From NCBI GenBank assembly GCA_025054955.1, contig JANWZE010000127.1, positions 1 through 64,000 of the forward strand: a stretch of DNA of 64,000 bases, read 5' to 3'. Positions 1-9,700 of the stretch are shown here, in pieces. The notes under the pieces were generated by a model. That model was not told where the DNA came from. It saw only the letters and a program-made list of their open reading frames with translations, and ran no database searches. Every line of letters begins with the position of its first letter. The first letter of the stretch is position 1. This DNA is from Blastocatellia bacterium (GTDB taxonomy: Bacteria > Acidobacteriota > Blastocatellia > HR10 > J050). The position numbers and the translations under genes are program-made.

Positions 1-1
1 A

Positions 2-280
2 GCCACGGCGTACATGGCTTTGCAGCAATACGACAACGCTGAGGCCGCTTTGCTGAAGGCCATCGCGCTGGATGATGCTCGCCCATTGCCGCATCTGCGA
101 TTGAGCGAAGTGTACGAAAAGCAAAATCGGTTGGCCGATGCTCTCGTTGCGGCCGAACGCGCGCTCGAACGCGACCCGACAGGCCAAGCCGGCCTCAACG
201 CTGAACAGGTGCGGCAGCGCATCGCACGGCTGCGCCAGCGGCTTGCTTCTTCCAGCGCCAACCAATCGCTTCCGCATTGA
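2..280 (+). CDS. TPR-repeat protein, C-terminal fragment
   Basis: The reading frame is already open at base 2 and ends at 280, so only the last ~92 residues are in the window. The fragment contains tetratricopeptide-type helix pairs: one around YDNAEAALLKAIALD and one around NRLADALVAAERALERDP, with the usual A/L/Y spacing and a D-P helix end. A basic coiled tail (QRIARLRQRLAS) follows. TPR proteins act as scaffolds for protein-protein contacts, and the specific partner cannot be deduced from this piece. It converges on the copper operon, which ends at 904 on the other strand. Confidence 0.75.
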   Translation, partial: ATAYMALQQYDNAEAALLKAIALDDARPLPHLRLSEVYEKQNRLADALVAAERALERDPTGQAGLNAEQVRQRIARLRQRLASSSANQSLPH

Positions 281-680
281 ACAGGCAACGGGAATTGTGT
301 CCGCCTTTGGGGGCGTCGCTGTGTGCACGCCTGCTGACGTGTCGTGTTTTTCTGGTGCAGCGACGCATGTTTGCAGGCGCATTGCTGTGTGGCCTACACG
401 ATAGTAGCCAGACGCACAACGTCTGGGAGCCGCCATCCCCCAATCCCTCGCGCCTTCAACAGGCGCTACCCGTTTCCTCATCGGTTCGTTCATGCTGTGC
501 AATCGCCGGCCACACGCGCGCTGCTCTGGCGCGTCTCCAACGCGCCACGATGGTTCGCTCTGTTGTTCCAGACGTTGCACGTCTGGCAACGTTGCATGCG
601 CCGCTGGCGCGGCTCAGCAGAAACGAGCGTAGCACGGTGAATCCCAAAGGCCATCAGAAAATCGGTGAGTGCCGCCTGCG

Positions 681-745
681 ACATTCTGCTGCTGCGTTCC
701 ATCTGGCTTCATCAAACATGGCCTTGTTCTGGACGATTGGTATTA
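681..745. repeat. Dispersed ~65-bp repeat, copy A
   Basis: The 3' half (713-745) matches 786-818 after a shift of 73 bases, sharing the core CTGGACGAT and GGTATTA. The whole segment is about 80 percent identical to 55277-55340, which lies downstream of aroB. In two locations the element sits just beyond the stop codon of a minus-strand gene (copA here, aroB there). Function unknown. Confidence 0.65.
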
Positions 746-754
746 TGCCGCTGG

Positions 755-818
755 CTCCTTACTCCCTGACTTCCGGCTCCTGCCTCACACACGGCCTTTC
801 TCTGGACGATCGGTATTA
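755..818. repeat. Dispersed ~65-bp repeat, copy B
   Basis: This is a tandem neighbour of copy A, offset by 73 bases. The shared end runs from CACACACGGCC to GGTATTA at 818, with only a few mismatches to copy A, and is closer to the copy at 55308-55340 (both share GGCCTTTCTCTGGAC). Confidence 0.65.
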
Positions 819-903
819 GCTCGTGCCTAAAAATTCAGATGCAGCGCCAGTGGCGTCTAGCACTGCTGCTATAGGCTTGTCTAGGCGATGTCGTTCTCGT
901 CAC

Positions 904-3408
904 TCACAGCGGCAGTTTTCGTAACCGTAGCGCGTTGGTGATGACCGATACAGAACTGAGCGTCATCGCTGCGCTGGCCAGCATCGGATTGAGCAACAAG
1001 CCCACGAGCGGATACAGCAGACCTGCTGCAATCGGCACACCGAGCGCGTTGTACAAGAACGCGAACAACAGATTCTGGCGGATATTCCGCATTGTTGCCT
1101 TGCTCAGCGTGCGTGCCCGCACGATGCCGCCAAGATCACCCTTCACGAGCGTGATGTCTGCGCTCTGGATGGCAATATCAGTTCCCGTGCCCATCGCAAT
1201 GCCGACATCGGCCTGCGCCAGCGCCGGCGCGTCATTAATTCCATCGCCAGCCATGGCGACGCTGCGCCCTTCGGCTTGTAGCCGCTTGACGATGTCTGCT
1301 TTCTGGTTGGGCAGCACTTCGGCGACCACCTCGTCAATACTGAGTTTGCGGGCCACAGCTTCCGCTGTCGCGCGGTTATCGCCGGTCACCATGACGATGC
1401 GTAGGCCATCCCGCTGAAGCGCGATGATTGCGTCCTGCGTTGAAGGTTTGATCGGATCGGAGACGCCTACAACTCCGACGACGTTGCCATCAACGATGAC
1501 GAACATGACCGTTTGGCCGTCCTGTTGAAGCTGCTCTGCGTGGCTCAGCAGGCTCGATGCGTCAACCTGCATCGCTTGCAAAAATGTTTCATTCCCAACC
1601 GCGACCGTTCGTCCTTCAACGATGCCTGTCACGCCCATGCCTGCGTGTGATTGGAACTGGGTCACCTGAGCCAATTGCACCTGTTTTGATCTGGCACCGT
1701 TGATGATGGCAGCCGCCAACGGGTGCTCGCTGGCGCGTTCCAAACTGGCCGCCAAGCGAAGGATTTCACGTTCCTCGTGACCGGGCAGCGCCACAACCGA
1801 CATGAGCTGCGGTTTACCTTCAGTCAACGTGCCGGTTTTGTCCACAACGAGCGTATCAACTTTGCCAAGCGCTTCCAAGGCTTCGGCATTTTTAATCAAC
1901 ACGCCGGCTGTTGCGCCACGCCCGATTCCAACCATCACGGACATGGGCGTAGCCAACCCCAACGCGCAGGGGCAGGCAATCATCAGCACGGCGACGGCAT
2001 TCAACAGGGCGTAGCTCAGGCGCGGTTGCGGACCGAGTGTCGCCCACACGATGAATGTCAGCCCAGCGATGACCACCACAGTCGGCACAAAGTATCCTGC
2101 AACAACATCGGCCACACGCTGAATCGGCGCGCGGCTGCGTTGGGCTTCAGCGACCATGTTGACGATATGGGCCAGCAACGTGTCACGTCCCACTCGCTCA
2201 GCCTGCATGATGAAGCTGCCGGCACCGTTGACCGTTCCACCGATGACCACGCTACCGCTGGTTTTCTCAACCGGCATCGGTTCACCCGTGATCATAGATT
2301 CATCAACGGCGCTATAGCCCTCAATGATTCTGCCATCAACAGGAATCCGCTGTCCGGGGCGCACGCGCAATAGATCGCCAACGTTGACGCGCTCGATTGG
2401 TATGTCTTCTTCAGACCCATCAGGTCGGACAATCCGCGCTGTGTGAGGTGTCAGCGTGAGCAATGCTCTGATGGCGCGACTGGTTTGACGGCGAGCGCGC
2501 AATTCCAGCACCTGACCCAGCAGCACAAGCGTGGTGATCACTGCTGCGGCTTCGAAATAGACGGCCACCTGACCGCTATGACCGCGGAATGCAGCAGGAA
2601 ACATATCGGGAGCTAGTGCGGCAATGACGCTATAGATAAATGCTGTGCCGGTTCCGATGGCGATCAACGTGAACATGTTCAATTGACGAGTGACCAACGA
2701 TGCCCACCCGCGTTGAAAGAACGGCCAGCCTCCCCATACCACGACCGGCGTCGCCAGCACGAGTTGCACCCAGATGGTCAACCGATGCCCCAGCGCGTGA
2801 TGAATCGGTTGGCCAGGAATCATCTCTGACATGGCCAGGAACACGACCGGCAGTGTGAGCGCCAGACACCACCAAAATCGCCATGTCATCTGGACGAGTT
2901 CAGGATTTGGTGGCTCTTCGATGGTCACCATCCGCGGTTCCAGCGCCATGCCACATGCAGGACAGCAGCCTGGTTCATCGCGCACGATGTCTGCGTGCAT
3001 CGGGCAAACATATTCTGTTTTGGTGGTAGGAGCAGTTGCTCTGAGAGGCTCCAACGCCATGCCGCATGCAGGACAGGGGCCTGGCACTGGCTGCCGAACG
3101 TCTGGGTCCATCGGGCATGTATACTCGACACCGCTGGCGGCAACCGGCGCTTGAGGCTTCACGCTGAGCGTAACCATCGCCTGCGTCGCCGCCGTCTCTG
3201 AGAGATATCTTTCGGGTGCGCTGCGAAACTTTTCCAAACAGCCTGGGTGACAGAAGTAGTACGTTGTGCCTGCGTGCTCACAAGAGCCTGCGGCCGTCGT
3301 TGGGTCCACCATCATGCCGCACACCGGGTCTCGTTGGGTTTTATTACTTGCGGCAGGTTGGGTAGGCGGCTTGTTCAACACGGTGAGCTTTTTCCCCGAT
3401 GAGTTCAT
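904..3408 (-). CDS. copA: Copper-translocating P1B-type ATPase CopA
   Basis: An inner-membrane P-type ATPase that exports monovalent copper or silver from the cytoplasm. The 834-residue protein starts with a YHS domain (residues ~27-70, with DPVCGM and FCHPGC). Two heavy-metal-binding repeats (CPMxxD...CPxCGMAL) follow at ~98-121 and ~135-158. Then come the transmembrane ion motif CPC (479-481), the TGE actuator (374-376), the [11 protein letters not shown] phosphorylation site (Asp523), a SEHPLA motif and [10 protein letters not shown]. The C-terminal MTLSS motif with the earlier YN motif is typical of the copper class. I chose ATG 3408 because GAGAGG lies upstream at good spacing; an in-frame upstream extension runs into a duplicated leader. 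It is the last gene of the copper operon. Confidence 0.95.
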   Translation of the reverse strand: MNSSGKKLTVLNKPPTQPAASNKTQRDPVCGMMVDPTTAAGSCEHAGTTYYFCHPGCLEKFRSAPERYLSETAATQAMVTLSVKPQAPVAASGVEYTCPMDPDVRQPVPGPCPACGMALEPLRATAPTTKTEYVCPMHADIVRDEPGCCPACGMALEPRMVTIEEPPNPELVQMTWRFWWCLALTLPVVFLAMSEMIPGQPIHHALGHRLTIWVQLVLATPVVVWGGWPFFQRGWASLVTRQLNMFTLIAIGTGTAFIYSVIAALAPDMFPAAFRGHSGQVAVYFEAAAVITTLVLLGQVLELRARRQTSRAIRALLTLTPHTARIVRPDGSEEDIPIERVNVGDLLRVRPGQRIPVDGRIIEGYSAVDESMITGEPMPVEKTSGSVVIGGTVNGAGSFIMQAERVGRDTLLAHIVNMVAEAQRSRAPIQRVADVVAGYFVPTVVVIAGLTFIVWATLGPQPRLSYALLNAVAVLMIACPCALGLATPMSVMVGIGRGATAGVLIKNAEALEALGKVDTLVVDKTGTLTEGKPQLMSVVALPGHEEREILRLAASLERASEHPLAAAIINGARSKQVQLAQVTQFQSHAGMGVTGIVEGRTVAVGNETFLQAMQVDASSLLSHAEQLQQDGQTVMFVIVDGNVVGVVGVSDPIKPSTQDAIIALQRDGLRIVMVTGDNRATAEAVARKLSIDEVVAEVLPNQKADIVKRLQAEGRSVAMAGDGINDAPALAQADVGIAMGTGTDIAIQSADITLVKGDLGGIVRARTLSKATMRNIRQNLLFAFLYNALGVPIAAGLLYPLVGLLLNPMLASAAMTLSSVSVITNALRLRKLPL

Positions 3409-3508
3409 CGTTTTGTCCCTCTCGCCTTTTGTCATGACGGCATACCACACAGCCAATAGCGGCGTATTGCAAGATTCATCGTTTTGTCCCTCTAGCCTTG
3501 TGTCATGA
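3404..3508. repeat. Duplicated copA translation-start region (34-bp direct repeats, period 71)
   Basis: Bases 3404-3437 and 3475-3508 are near-identical (2-3 mismatches). Each holds, on the minus strand, the GAGGGACAAAACG leader followed by an ATG. The copy nearer copA supplies its ribosome-binding site and start codon. The upstream copy opens a tiny frame of about 15 codons that ends at TGA just where the second copy begins, so it may be a leader peptide or simply a dead duplicate. Confidence 0.8.
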
Positions 3509-3550
3509 GTGATCTGCCATCCATTCGTTTTCTACCGTTTGCTACCGGTC

Positions 3551-3880
3551 TCATCTCCTTGGCCAGTACATCATGATCGTCACGCCTACAAGAGCAATCA
3601 ATGCACCCACGACATCTACTTTATCTGGAATGATCCCGTCCACTTTCCATCCCCACAACAGGGCAAGGACGATGAAGAAGCCACCATAGGCAGCATAGAC
3701 ACGGCCAAAGTGCGCCGGCTGGAACGTCGGCACAACGCCATAGAGAACCAGTGCGACCGCGCCGGCCACTGCGTATCCAATTCCTTTGTTGCCACGCAAC
3801 CATAGCCACACGAGATACCCGCCGCCGATTTCACACAATCCGGCCAGCAGGAAGAAAAAGACTGATTGAGCAATGTTCAC
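3551..3880 (-). CDS. UPF0060 (YnfA-like) small membrane protein
   Basis: A 109-residue protein made almost entirely of four hydrophobic segments, with the family signatures [14 protein letters not shown] near the N terminus and [11 protein letters not shown] in the middle. The length matches YnfA/UPF0060. Members resemble small multidrug transporters, but their substrate is not firmly established. The start is GTG 3880, preceded by AAGGAGG at ideal spacing. It lies inside the copper operon, 116 bases after the preceding gene and 142 bases before copA. A role in metal or cation efflux is inference from position only. Confidence 0.85.
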   Translation of the reverse strand: MNIAQSVFFFLLAGLCEIGGGYLVWLWLRGNKGIGYAVAGAVALVLYGVVPTFQPAHFGRVYAAYGGFFIVLALLWGWKVDGIIPDKVDVVGALIALVGVTIMMYWPRR

Positions 3881-3996
3881 CGCGCCTCCTTCAAACGTTG
3901 TTCGTGGTTGAACATTCTACTGGGCAGCGGACATCCGGCGCAAAGCCGCCGTGGCCGAACCGGTCGGTCGGCGCGGGCAGCCTTGCGCCGAACAAT

Positions 3997-4449
3997 TCAG
4001 GGCACTCGTTCGACTGTCTTCACGTGGATGCCGGTCAATCCGCCCTTGCTGTAGAGCCGGCCTGTCACTTTGACTTTTTCGGCAATGAAATCTTTCAGCT
4101 TGGCGTTGGGATTGGTGTGATCCACCGGCAACGAGATGTAGACCTTCTCTGTTTTCTCTTCCAAGACAGCGAGCGAGATGCCTTGTTTGACACACTGCTC
4201 AGCGCATTGGCGATGTTCTCGGCCTTTGGCGTTGTGAGCCAGGTAGCAGACCGGATCAATCACTTCACCAATGATTGTCACGTCCTTACTCTCACCGGAA
4301 CCATGACGCGAGTGCTGCGCCTGGGCTCCGATGACGCTCACGAGCGCCGCTATCAACAGAAGCAAAGTTCTTTTCCCAATCGAAATCCTTTTCATAAGCG
4401 AAGTTCTTTTCCCAATCGAAGTTCTTTTCATAAGCGAAATTCCTTTCAT
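3997..4449 (-). CDS. Secreted protein of unknown function with repeat-expanded N terminus
   Basis: A 150-residue protein with an unusual leader: before the hydrophobic signal segment (RTLLLLIAALVSVIGAQA) the N terminus repeats a six-residue unit of the form K-R-T/I-S-I/L-G/M. The mature part (~residues 48-150) has a beta-rich look (VTIIGEVIDPVCYL, KVKVTGRLY, GLTGIHVKTVE), which suggests an OB-like fold. Three cysteines in DPVCYL and HRQCAEQCVKQG could bind metal. ATG 4449 has AAGGAGAG upstream and overlaps the stop of the preceding gene as ATGA. Position in the copper operon suggests a periplasmic metal-related role; this is inference. Confidence 0.75.
   Translation of the reverse strand: MKGISLMKRTSIGKRTSLMKRISIGKRTLLLLIAALVSVIGAQAQHSRHGSGESKDVTIIGEVIDPVCYLAHNAKGREHRQCAEQCVKQGISLAVLEEKTEKVYISLPVDHTNPNAKLKDFIAEKVKVTGRLYSKGGLTGIHVKTVERVP
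4365..4448. repeat. 36-bp in-frame tandem repeat in a signal-peptide n-region
   Basis: Units 4365-4400 and 4401-4436 are 36 bases each and differ at few positions; a third partial unit follows. Each is itself two related 18-bp halves (AAGTTCTTTTCCCAATCG and a variant). The repeats multiply the basic n-region and provide three in-frame ATG codons (4449, 4431, 4395). Confidence 0.8.
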
Positions 4450-5174
4450 TGGTGCTCTCCTTTATCAAAGTTGTGTTGTGGATAAAAGTCCGAAGGATGC
4501 AAGCGAATCCAGAGGTAATCATAGACCGCTGCTGGCAGGTCTTGTTTCAGATCGAAGTTGAAGCGTCGCGTCGGTCCGCCCAGCTCGTTTTCATACGAGA
4601 GGATGTCGAGGCGGAAACGAGTTGGGTAGCCGATATGCTGGATGTCAGCGTAGCGCCAATAGCGTGAGTCGCTCGGTCGTGTTGCTGAGCGAAAGGTGAT
4701 GTGGTCAGTAAAGATTTGCAACACGCCATGGCAGCCGCCGAACGTATGCAGATGTTTGACGGGAAGCTCAAATCGGGGGGCATCGTCGGCCTCCGGCAGG
4801 ATGCTTGTGGCGATAGGACGGGTCGCGCGGTTCATCAATAGCGCGCTCACGTCTCGCGTAATGGCGCCTTGCCGCAACTTGAACCTGAAGACCCGATTGC
4901 GACCGAGTTTCAAGCTCTGGTCCTCATAGGTGGTAATTTCGATCAAGGTTGGCGACGGCACGACGATTTGTTCAATCTCATGATACGACCACGTTCTTGA
5001 ATCCTTCCCCTGATCGGATTTGAACGCGATTGTCTCCGGTGTGATGGTTAATGTACCGTGACGATTCTGCAACCATCGCTGTAATTCCACGCGATATTCA
5101 AACGTTTGACCGGCGACGATCGCAGGCCAGCCGAGCACTATACCAGTCAGGATTAGAAGTCTCATACTCTTCAT
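4446..5174 (-). CDS. Secreted protein with two PH/GRAM-like repeats, function unknown
   Basis: A 242-residue protein with a short signal peptide (residues ~1-22, ending in AGQ). The mature part contains two copies of the same ~75-residue unit. Copy 1 (39-112) runs HGTLTITPETIAFKS, then W-S-Y-HEIEQI, then RVFRFKL. Copy 2 (149-226) runs HGVLQIFTDHITFRS, then W-R-Y-ADIQHI, then RRFNFDL. The strand pattern resembles PH- or GRAM-type folds, which in known families bind lipids or peptides; here this is only structural resemblance. It lies 6 bases downstream of the transglycosylase gene and is coupled by ATGA to the next gene. Confidence 0.7.
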   Translation of the reverse strand: MKSMRLLILTGIVLGWPAIVAGQTFEYRVELQRWLQNRHGTLTITPETIAFKSDQGKDSRTWSYHEIEQIVVPSPTLIEITTYEDQSLKLGRNRVFRFKLRQGAITRDVSALLMNRATRPIATSILPEADDAPRFELPVKHLHTFGGCHGVLQIFTDHITFRSATRPSDSRYWRYADIQHIGYPTRFRLDILSYENELGGPTRRFNFDLKQDLPAAVYDYLWIRLHPSDFYPQHNFDKGEHQ

Positions 5175-5180
5175 CGTGGT

Positions 5181-6140
5181 TCATTCCTTGATTCGTTCAC
5201 CGACAGAGGCGCTGGCTGATACCAGCGATGGACGATTTTGACCTACCAGGATCGCTGCCAGCACGCTGGGCACATAGTTGATAGTCTCGCGGGGCAGAAG
5301 CCCGCTGGCGCTCAGTTGCCAGAAATCCTTGGCGCCGGTTTTTCGCAAGGCGCGCAGGATGCGATATTCTCCGGCATTGTAACCAGCCAGCGCCAATGGC
5401 CAATCGCCCAACAATTGGTATAAGTCGCGCAAGTATTGAGCGGCGGCGCGTGTGGATTTCTCTGGATGCTGCCGCTCGTCCTGCTGGGCGGATTGCCTCA
5501 ATCCGTACTTCTTGGCCGTCGCTGGCATGAATTGCCACATGCCGTGAGCGCCGGCCACTGACCGCGCATAAGGATTGTAGGCGCTCTCGACCAATCCGAC
5601 ATAGATCAGCTCTTCTGGCACGCCTTCTTCTCGAAACACGCGCCGCATCATTGTCTCATAGCGAGCGAGTCGGTGCCAGGCAGCCTGCACGAGGCGCTGG
5701 CCTTTGCCTCGATAATGACGGACGAATGCCTGCACCTGCGGATGCGACGCCCAGTGCAATGGACGCTGATTCAACACAGGAAGCATGGTTGCAGCGTGAT
5801 TGCTTGAACGAGTCAGTTCCAAGAAGAGGGCATGCAAGTCGGGTTGATAGAAAACCGCTTCTTCGCTATCCAGTATCAGCTCGCGCGCGTGCGCCCGTTG
5901 GCGAGCGGCTGCCTGATGCTCGCCTTGCCGGTCGAGCGCTTCGGCCTGCTGCCGCAACTCGTGGACGCGAGCCATCAGTTCGGCCATTTTGGCGCGTTGA
6001 TCTATCTTGGCGTGCAGCTCATCGAGCATGGCCTGCGTTTCAGCCGGTAAGCTGCTCGGACGCTGCGCAGCTTGACTCGGCGTCGCCGCGGCCACCAGAG
6101 CGAGCCAGACAATCATCCCGCAACGCCGTGCGTGGATCAT
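5181..6140 (-). CDS. MltD-like membrane-associated lytic transglycosylase
   Basis: Predicted periplasmic peptidoglycan lytic transglycosylase, 319 residues. A signal peptide (1-24) and a helical, Gln/Ala-rich region (35-95) precede the SLT (goose-lysozyme-like) domain at ~165-300. The catalytic glutamate is Glu185 in [14 protein letters not shown], followed by [18 protein letters not shown], the [10 protein letters not shown] motif and [12 protein letters not shown]. No LysM repeats follow, unlike full-length MltD. It overlaps the NosL gene by ATGA. Its place in the copper operon suggests that it opens the cell wall locally for assembly of the trans-envelope efflux pump; that is an inference. 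Confidence 0.88.
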   Translation of the reverse strand: MIHARRCGMIVWLALVAAATPSQAAQRPSSLPAETQAMLDELHAKIDQRAKMAELMARVHELRQQAEALDRQGEHQAAARQRAHARELILDSEEAVFYQPDLHALFLELTRSSNHAATMLPVLNQRPLHWASHPQVQAFVRHYRGKGQRLVQAAWHRLARYETMMRRVFREEGVPEELIYVGLVESAYNPYARSVAGAHGMWQFMPATAKKYGLRQSAQQDERQHPEKSTRAAAQYLRDLYQLLGDWPLALAGYNAGEYRILRALRKTGAKDFWQLSASGLLPRETINYVPSVLAAILVGQNRPSLVSASASVGERIKE

Positions 6141-6685
6141 TGATTCGCCTCCAGCAACGCTGAAGTGATTTGATTGAACGTGACGAGCTGTCCGCCGTGC
6201 GCTTTCTGAAATGTTTCTGCGTCCGACTTCAATTTGAACGGAATCGCGCCTTCACCCATCGGCGTTTGCTGCTTGCTGCCAAACACATAAAAGGCTGTTT
6301 GCGCGTCAATCGCCGATTTGCTGTTGAAATCGTTCACCGTCATTCGGACGATGTTGGCTTTGTCTTTGTGATAATCGCTCGCTGTGTATTCAGCCGCGTT
6401 CAGGTAAAATTTCAGCATGTGTTGTGGCACATCAAATGAGACGACCGAACCATCTTTATACTCAATCCTGGCCATCCACTGAGGCGAAAAGTCGGCAAAC
6501 ATGTTGCAGACCGGGCAGGTTGGCCGATTGGCTTGTGGAGACGGCGTCACTGCCGCAGTAGGCTCATTGGGTGTGCCAGCCTGTTCTGGCTCAGCCGATC
6601 GTTGACACGCCGTCACTGTGACGACTATCAGCAGGCAAATTCCTAGCATGTTGCGCCAGGGGGATAGGACTCGTTTGATTGGCAT
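6137..6685 (-). CDS. NosL-family copper-binding lipoprotein
   Basis: A 182-residue lipoprotein with lipobox VTAC (lipidated Cys27) and then a Pro/Ala-rich linker. A NosL domain opens with CPVCNM (57-62) and continues with [11 protein letters not shown] and a phenylalanine/methionine-rich segment. NosL proteins bind Cu(I); in nitrous oxide reductase systems they deliver copper, but stand-alone members occur in copper operons. ATG 6685 is chosen because GGAGAG lies six bases upstream; an in-frame longer version would start inside cusA. It follows cusA by 41 bases and is coupled by ATGA to the transglycosylase gene. Confidence 0.85.
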   Translation of the reverse strand: MPIKRVLSPWRNMLGICLLIVVTVTACQRSAEPEQAGTPNEPTAAVTPSPQANRPTCPVCNMFADFSPQWMARIEYKDGSVVSFDVPQHMLKFYLNAAEYTASDYHKDKANIVRMTVNDFNSKSAIDAQTAFYVFGSKQQTPMGEGAIPFKLKSDAETFQKAHGGQLVTFNQITSALLEANQ

Positions 6686-6726
6686 AGATTCTCTCCTTTG
6701 TTCGATGATGCTCATGATCTCAGGCT

Positions 6727-9700
6727 TCAAAGTGGAGGCGCGCCCGACCCGTTGGCTTGTTTCTTGACATAGAAATGCCAGCGCCATTCATGATAGATAG
6801 CCGGGTAGACCACCAACTCCATGATGAACGACGTGATGATGCCGCCGATCATGGGAGCCGCGATTCGCTTCATCAGATCAGCGCCTGTGCCCGTCGCCCA
6901 CATGATGGGCAGCAATCCGATGAAATCAACGGCGACTGTCATGAACTTCGGGCGCAGCCGCTTGACCGCCCCTTCGATAATAGCTTCACGCAAGTGTTCT
7001 TTCGTCTTCATCAGACCCATTTGGAGTCGTTTCTTGTAAGACAATTCCAAGTAAAGCAGCATGAAGACGCCTGTTTCCGCATCCACGCCGAGCAACGCGA
7101 TCAATCCAACCCAGACGGCGATGCTCAGGTTGTAATCGAGCGCGTAAAGCAACCAGATAGCGCCGACCGCCGAGAACGGCACGGCCAGAAATACGATCAG
7201 CGTTTGCGCCAGCGATTTGGTGTTGAAATAAACCAGCACGAAGATGATCACCAGCGTGATCGGCACGAGCACCCAGAGGCGTTGCTCAACGCGCTGCATG
7301 TTTTCATACTGGCCGCTCCACCGGAGCGTGTACCCTGGCGGCAATTGAACAGCTTGATTGACCGCCCGTTTGGCGTCTTCCACGTAACGGCCGACATCGC
7401 GCCCAGCGACGTCCACGTAGACGTATCCGCTCAGGCGGCCGTTTTCATTGCGGATCATGCCGGGGCCAGATAACAACTTGATCTCGGCCAGTTGAGCCAT
7501 AGGAATTTGCCCGCCATCCATTGTTGGCACAAGCACGCGGTTGAGCCGGTCAACGGTGCTGCGGTAATCGCGCAAGTACCGAACATTGATCGGATACCGC
7601 TCGCGGCCTTCAATGGTCGTGCTGATATTTTCGCCCCCGATAGCCGACAGCACGGTTGTTTCCGCCTGAGCGATGGTCAATCCATAGCGGGCCAATTCTT
7701 CACGCTTGAACTGAAAGTCGAGGAAGTAGCCGCCGGTTGTGCGTTCAGCAAACGCGCTGGCCGTGCCGGGCACGTGTTTGAGCGTCGCTTCAATTTGCCG
7801 GCCGATCTGTTCAATCGTCTGCAGGTCGGAACCGAGAATCTTAATGCCGACCGGCGTGCGCACGCCGGTCGAAAGCATGTCAATTCGACCCTTGATAGGC
7901 ATCGTCCACGCGTTGACGACGCCGGGAAACTGCATAGCTTCATTCAAGCCGCCTGGACCGTAGATCAGTTCCTGCGTGCTTTTATGGTCCGGCCAAGCTC
8001 GCCGCAGTACGCTTTGCAACCACGCGGGCGCCCACTCGGAGTACCACCGCGGCTGTTTGGGCCATTCCGATTGAGGCTTGAGCAGCACGGTGGTTTCCAT
8101 CATGGAGAACGGCGCCGGATCGGTTGCCGTCTCGGCGCGTCCGGCTTTGCCAAAGACGCGCTCGACTTCGGGAAACGATTTGAGCACACGATCCTGCGCC
8201 TGTAGCAACTTCTGCGCTTCGGTGACCGACAAGCCGGGCATCGTCGTGGGCATGTAAAGCAACACGCCTTCATCGAGCGGCGGCATGAATTCGGCGCCAA
8301 GGCGCCAATACACCGGGATCGTTGCCATAACGATCAATGCGGCTGCGCCAATCGTCATCCATTGATGGCGCATGACGAATTCTACGACGGGTTGATAGAG
8401 GCGCATGAGTCGGCGACTAATCGGATGATGCTCTTCGTCATGAATCTTGCCGACGACAAGAGCATTCACTACTCTGGCCAGCAGCCGCGGGCGAAACGCA
8501 AACGGCTTCATGTGCGTGAACAGCAACCGCACTGCTGGGTCCAGCGTGATGGCCAGCACCGCGGCAATCGCCATCGAGAAGTTTTTGGTATAGGCAAGCG
8601 GCTTGAACAAGCGACCCTCTTGCGCTTCCAACGCGAGCACGGGCACGAACGCCACCGCAATGACCAGCAGGGAATAGAAGCTGGGCGGGCCGACCTCTTT
8701 GACAGCACTAATCACCACCTCTTTGAAGTCTCCAGGACGACCGGCGGCCTCCCAATGCTCCAGCTTCTTGTGCGTTTGTTCAACAACGACAATTGAAGCA
8801 TCCACCATCGCGCCGACAGCAATGATGATGCCGCCAAGCGACATGATGTTGGCGGTGATGTTCATCCCGTACATCGGAATGAATGAAATAATGACGGCAA
8901 TCGGAATGGTGAGAATGGGAATAATCGCGCTGGGAATGTGCCACAGGAAGAGCAAGATGACCAGGCTCACCACCGTCAGCTCTTCGGTCAAGGCAGTGGT
9001 CAGCGTGTCAATCGAGCGCTCGATCAGTTCCGAGCGGTCATAGGTGGTGACGATCTTCACGCCGGGCGGCAGGCTCTTTTCAAGTTCACTGAGTCGCTCC
9101 TTGACGCGCTCGATGACATCCAGGGCGTTTTCGTTATAGCGCATGATGACAATCGCGCCGACCACTTCGCCTTGTCCGTCTAGTTCGGCGATGCCGCGGC
9201 GCAAGTCTGGCCCAAGCGTGATTGTGCCGAGCTGCTTGAGCAGAACCGGCGTGCCGGCGCGCGTATCGGCAGCCACAGCGATGTTCTCCAGATCGCGGAG
9301 TGAACGAATATAGCCGCGCCCTCGAATCATGTACTCGCGGCCTGAAAATTCGAGCAATCGCCCGCCAACGTCATTGTTGCTTTGACGAATTGCCGTCAGC
9401 ACCTTGTCCAGCGGGATGCCATAAGCGGCCAGCGCGTTCGGGTCGAGGTTGACTTGGTATTGCCGAACGAACCCGCCGACCGGCGCCACTTCGGCGACGC
9501 CATCTACAGATTGAAGCTCATAGCGCAGATGCCAATCTTGCAACGAACGTAAGTCGGCCAGGCTGTGCCGGCCTGTAGTGTCAACCAGCGCGTATTGAAA
9601 AATCCAGCCAAGCGCCGTGGCGTCTTTGGCCAACTCCGTCTGCACGCCGTCGGGCAGCTTGGGTAGGATATTGCTTAGGTATTCCGCCGTTCGTGATCGC

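Larger units (their letters stand above)
281..903. other. Long intergenic region between convergent genes, repeat-bearing
   Basis: About 620 bases lie between the stop of the TPR gene and the stop of copA. The open frames here have no recognisable domain and an atypical composition (many Ser, Arg, Cys), so I treat the stretch as non-coding. It contains a perfect 7-bp stem hairpin at 568-586 (CCAGACG/CGTCTGG) and two tandem copies of a dispersed element at about 681-745 and 755-818. I see no convincing Rho-independent terminator for either converging gene. Confidence 0.6.

Noticed and set aside
277-819. 180-codon open frame on the plus strand after the TPR gene
   Set aside because: No domain, odd composition, and it crosses two copies of a dispersed repeat.
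3404-3508. Two ~34-bp repeats with a 37-bp gap, resembling a two-repeat CRISPR
   Set aside because: The repeats carry a ribosome-binding site and start codon, each location with this spacing has a different repeat sequence, and there are no cas genes.
6757-8205. Long antisense open frames opposite cusA
   Set aside because: They mirror the codon bias of cusA, are rich in His, Arg and Gln, and match no family.
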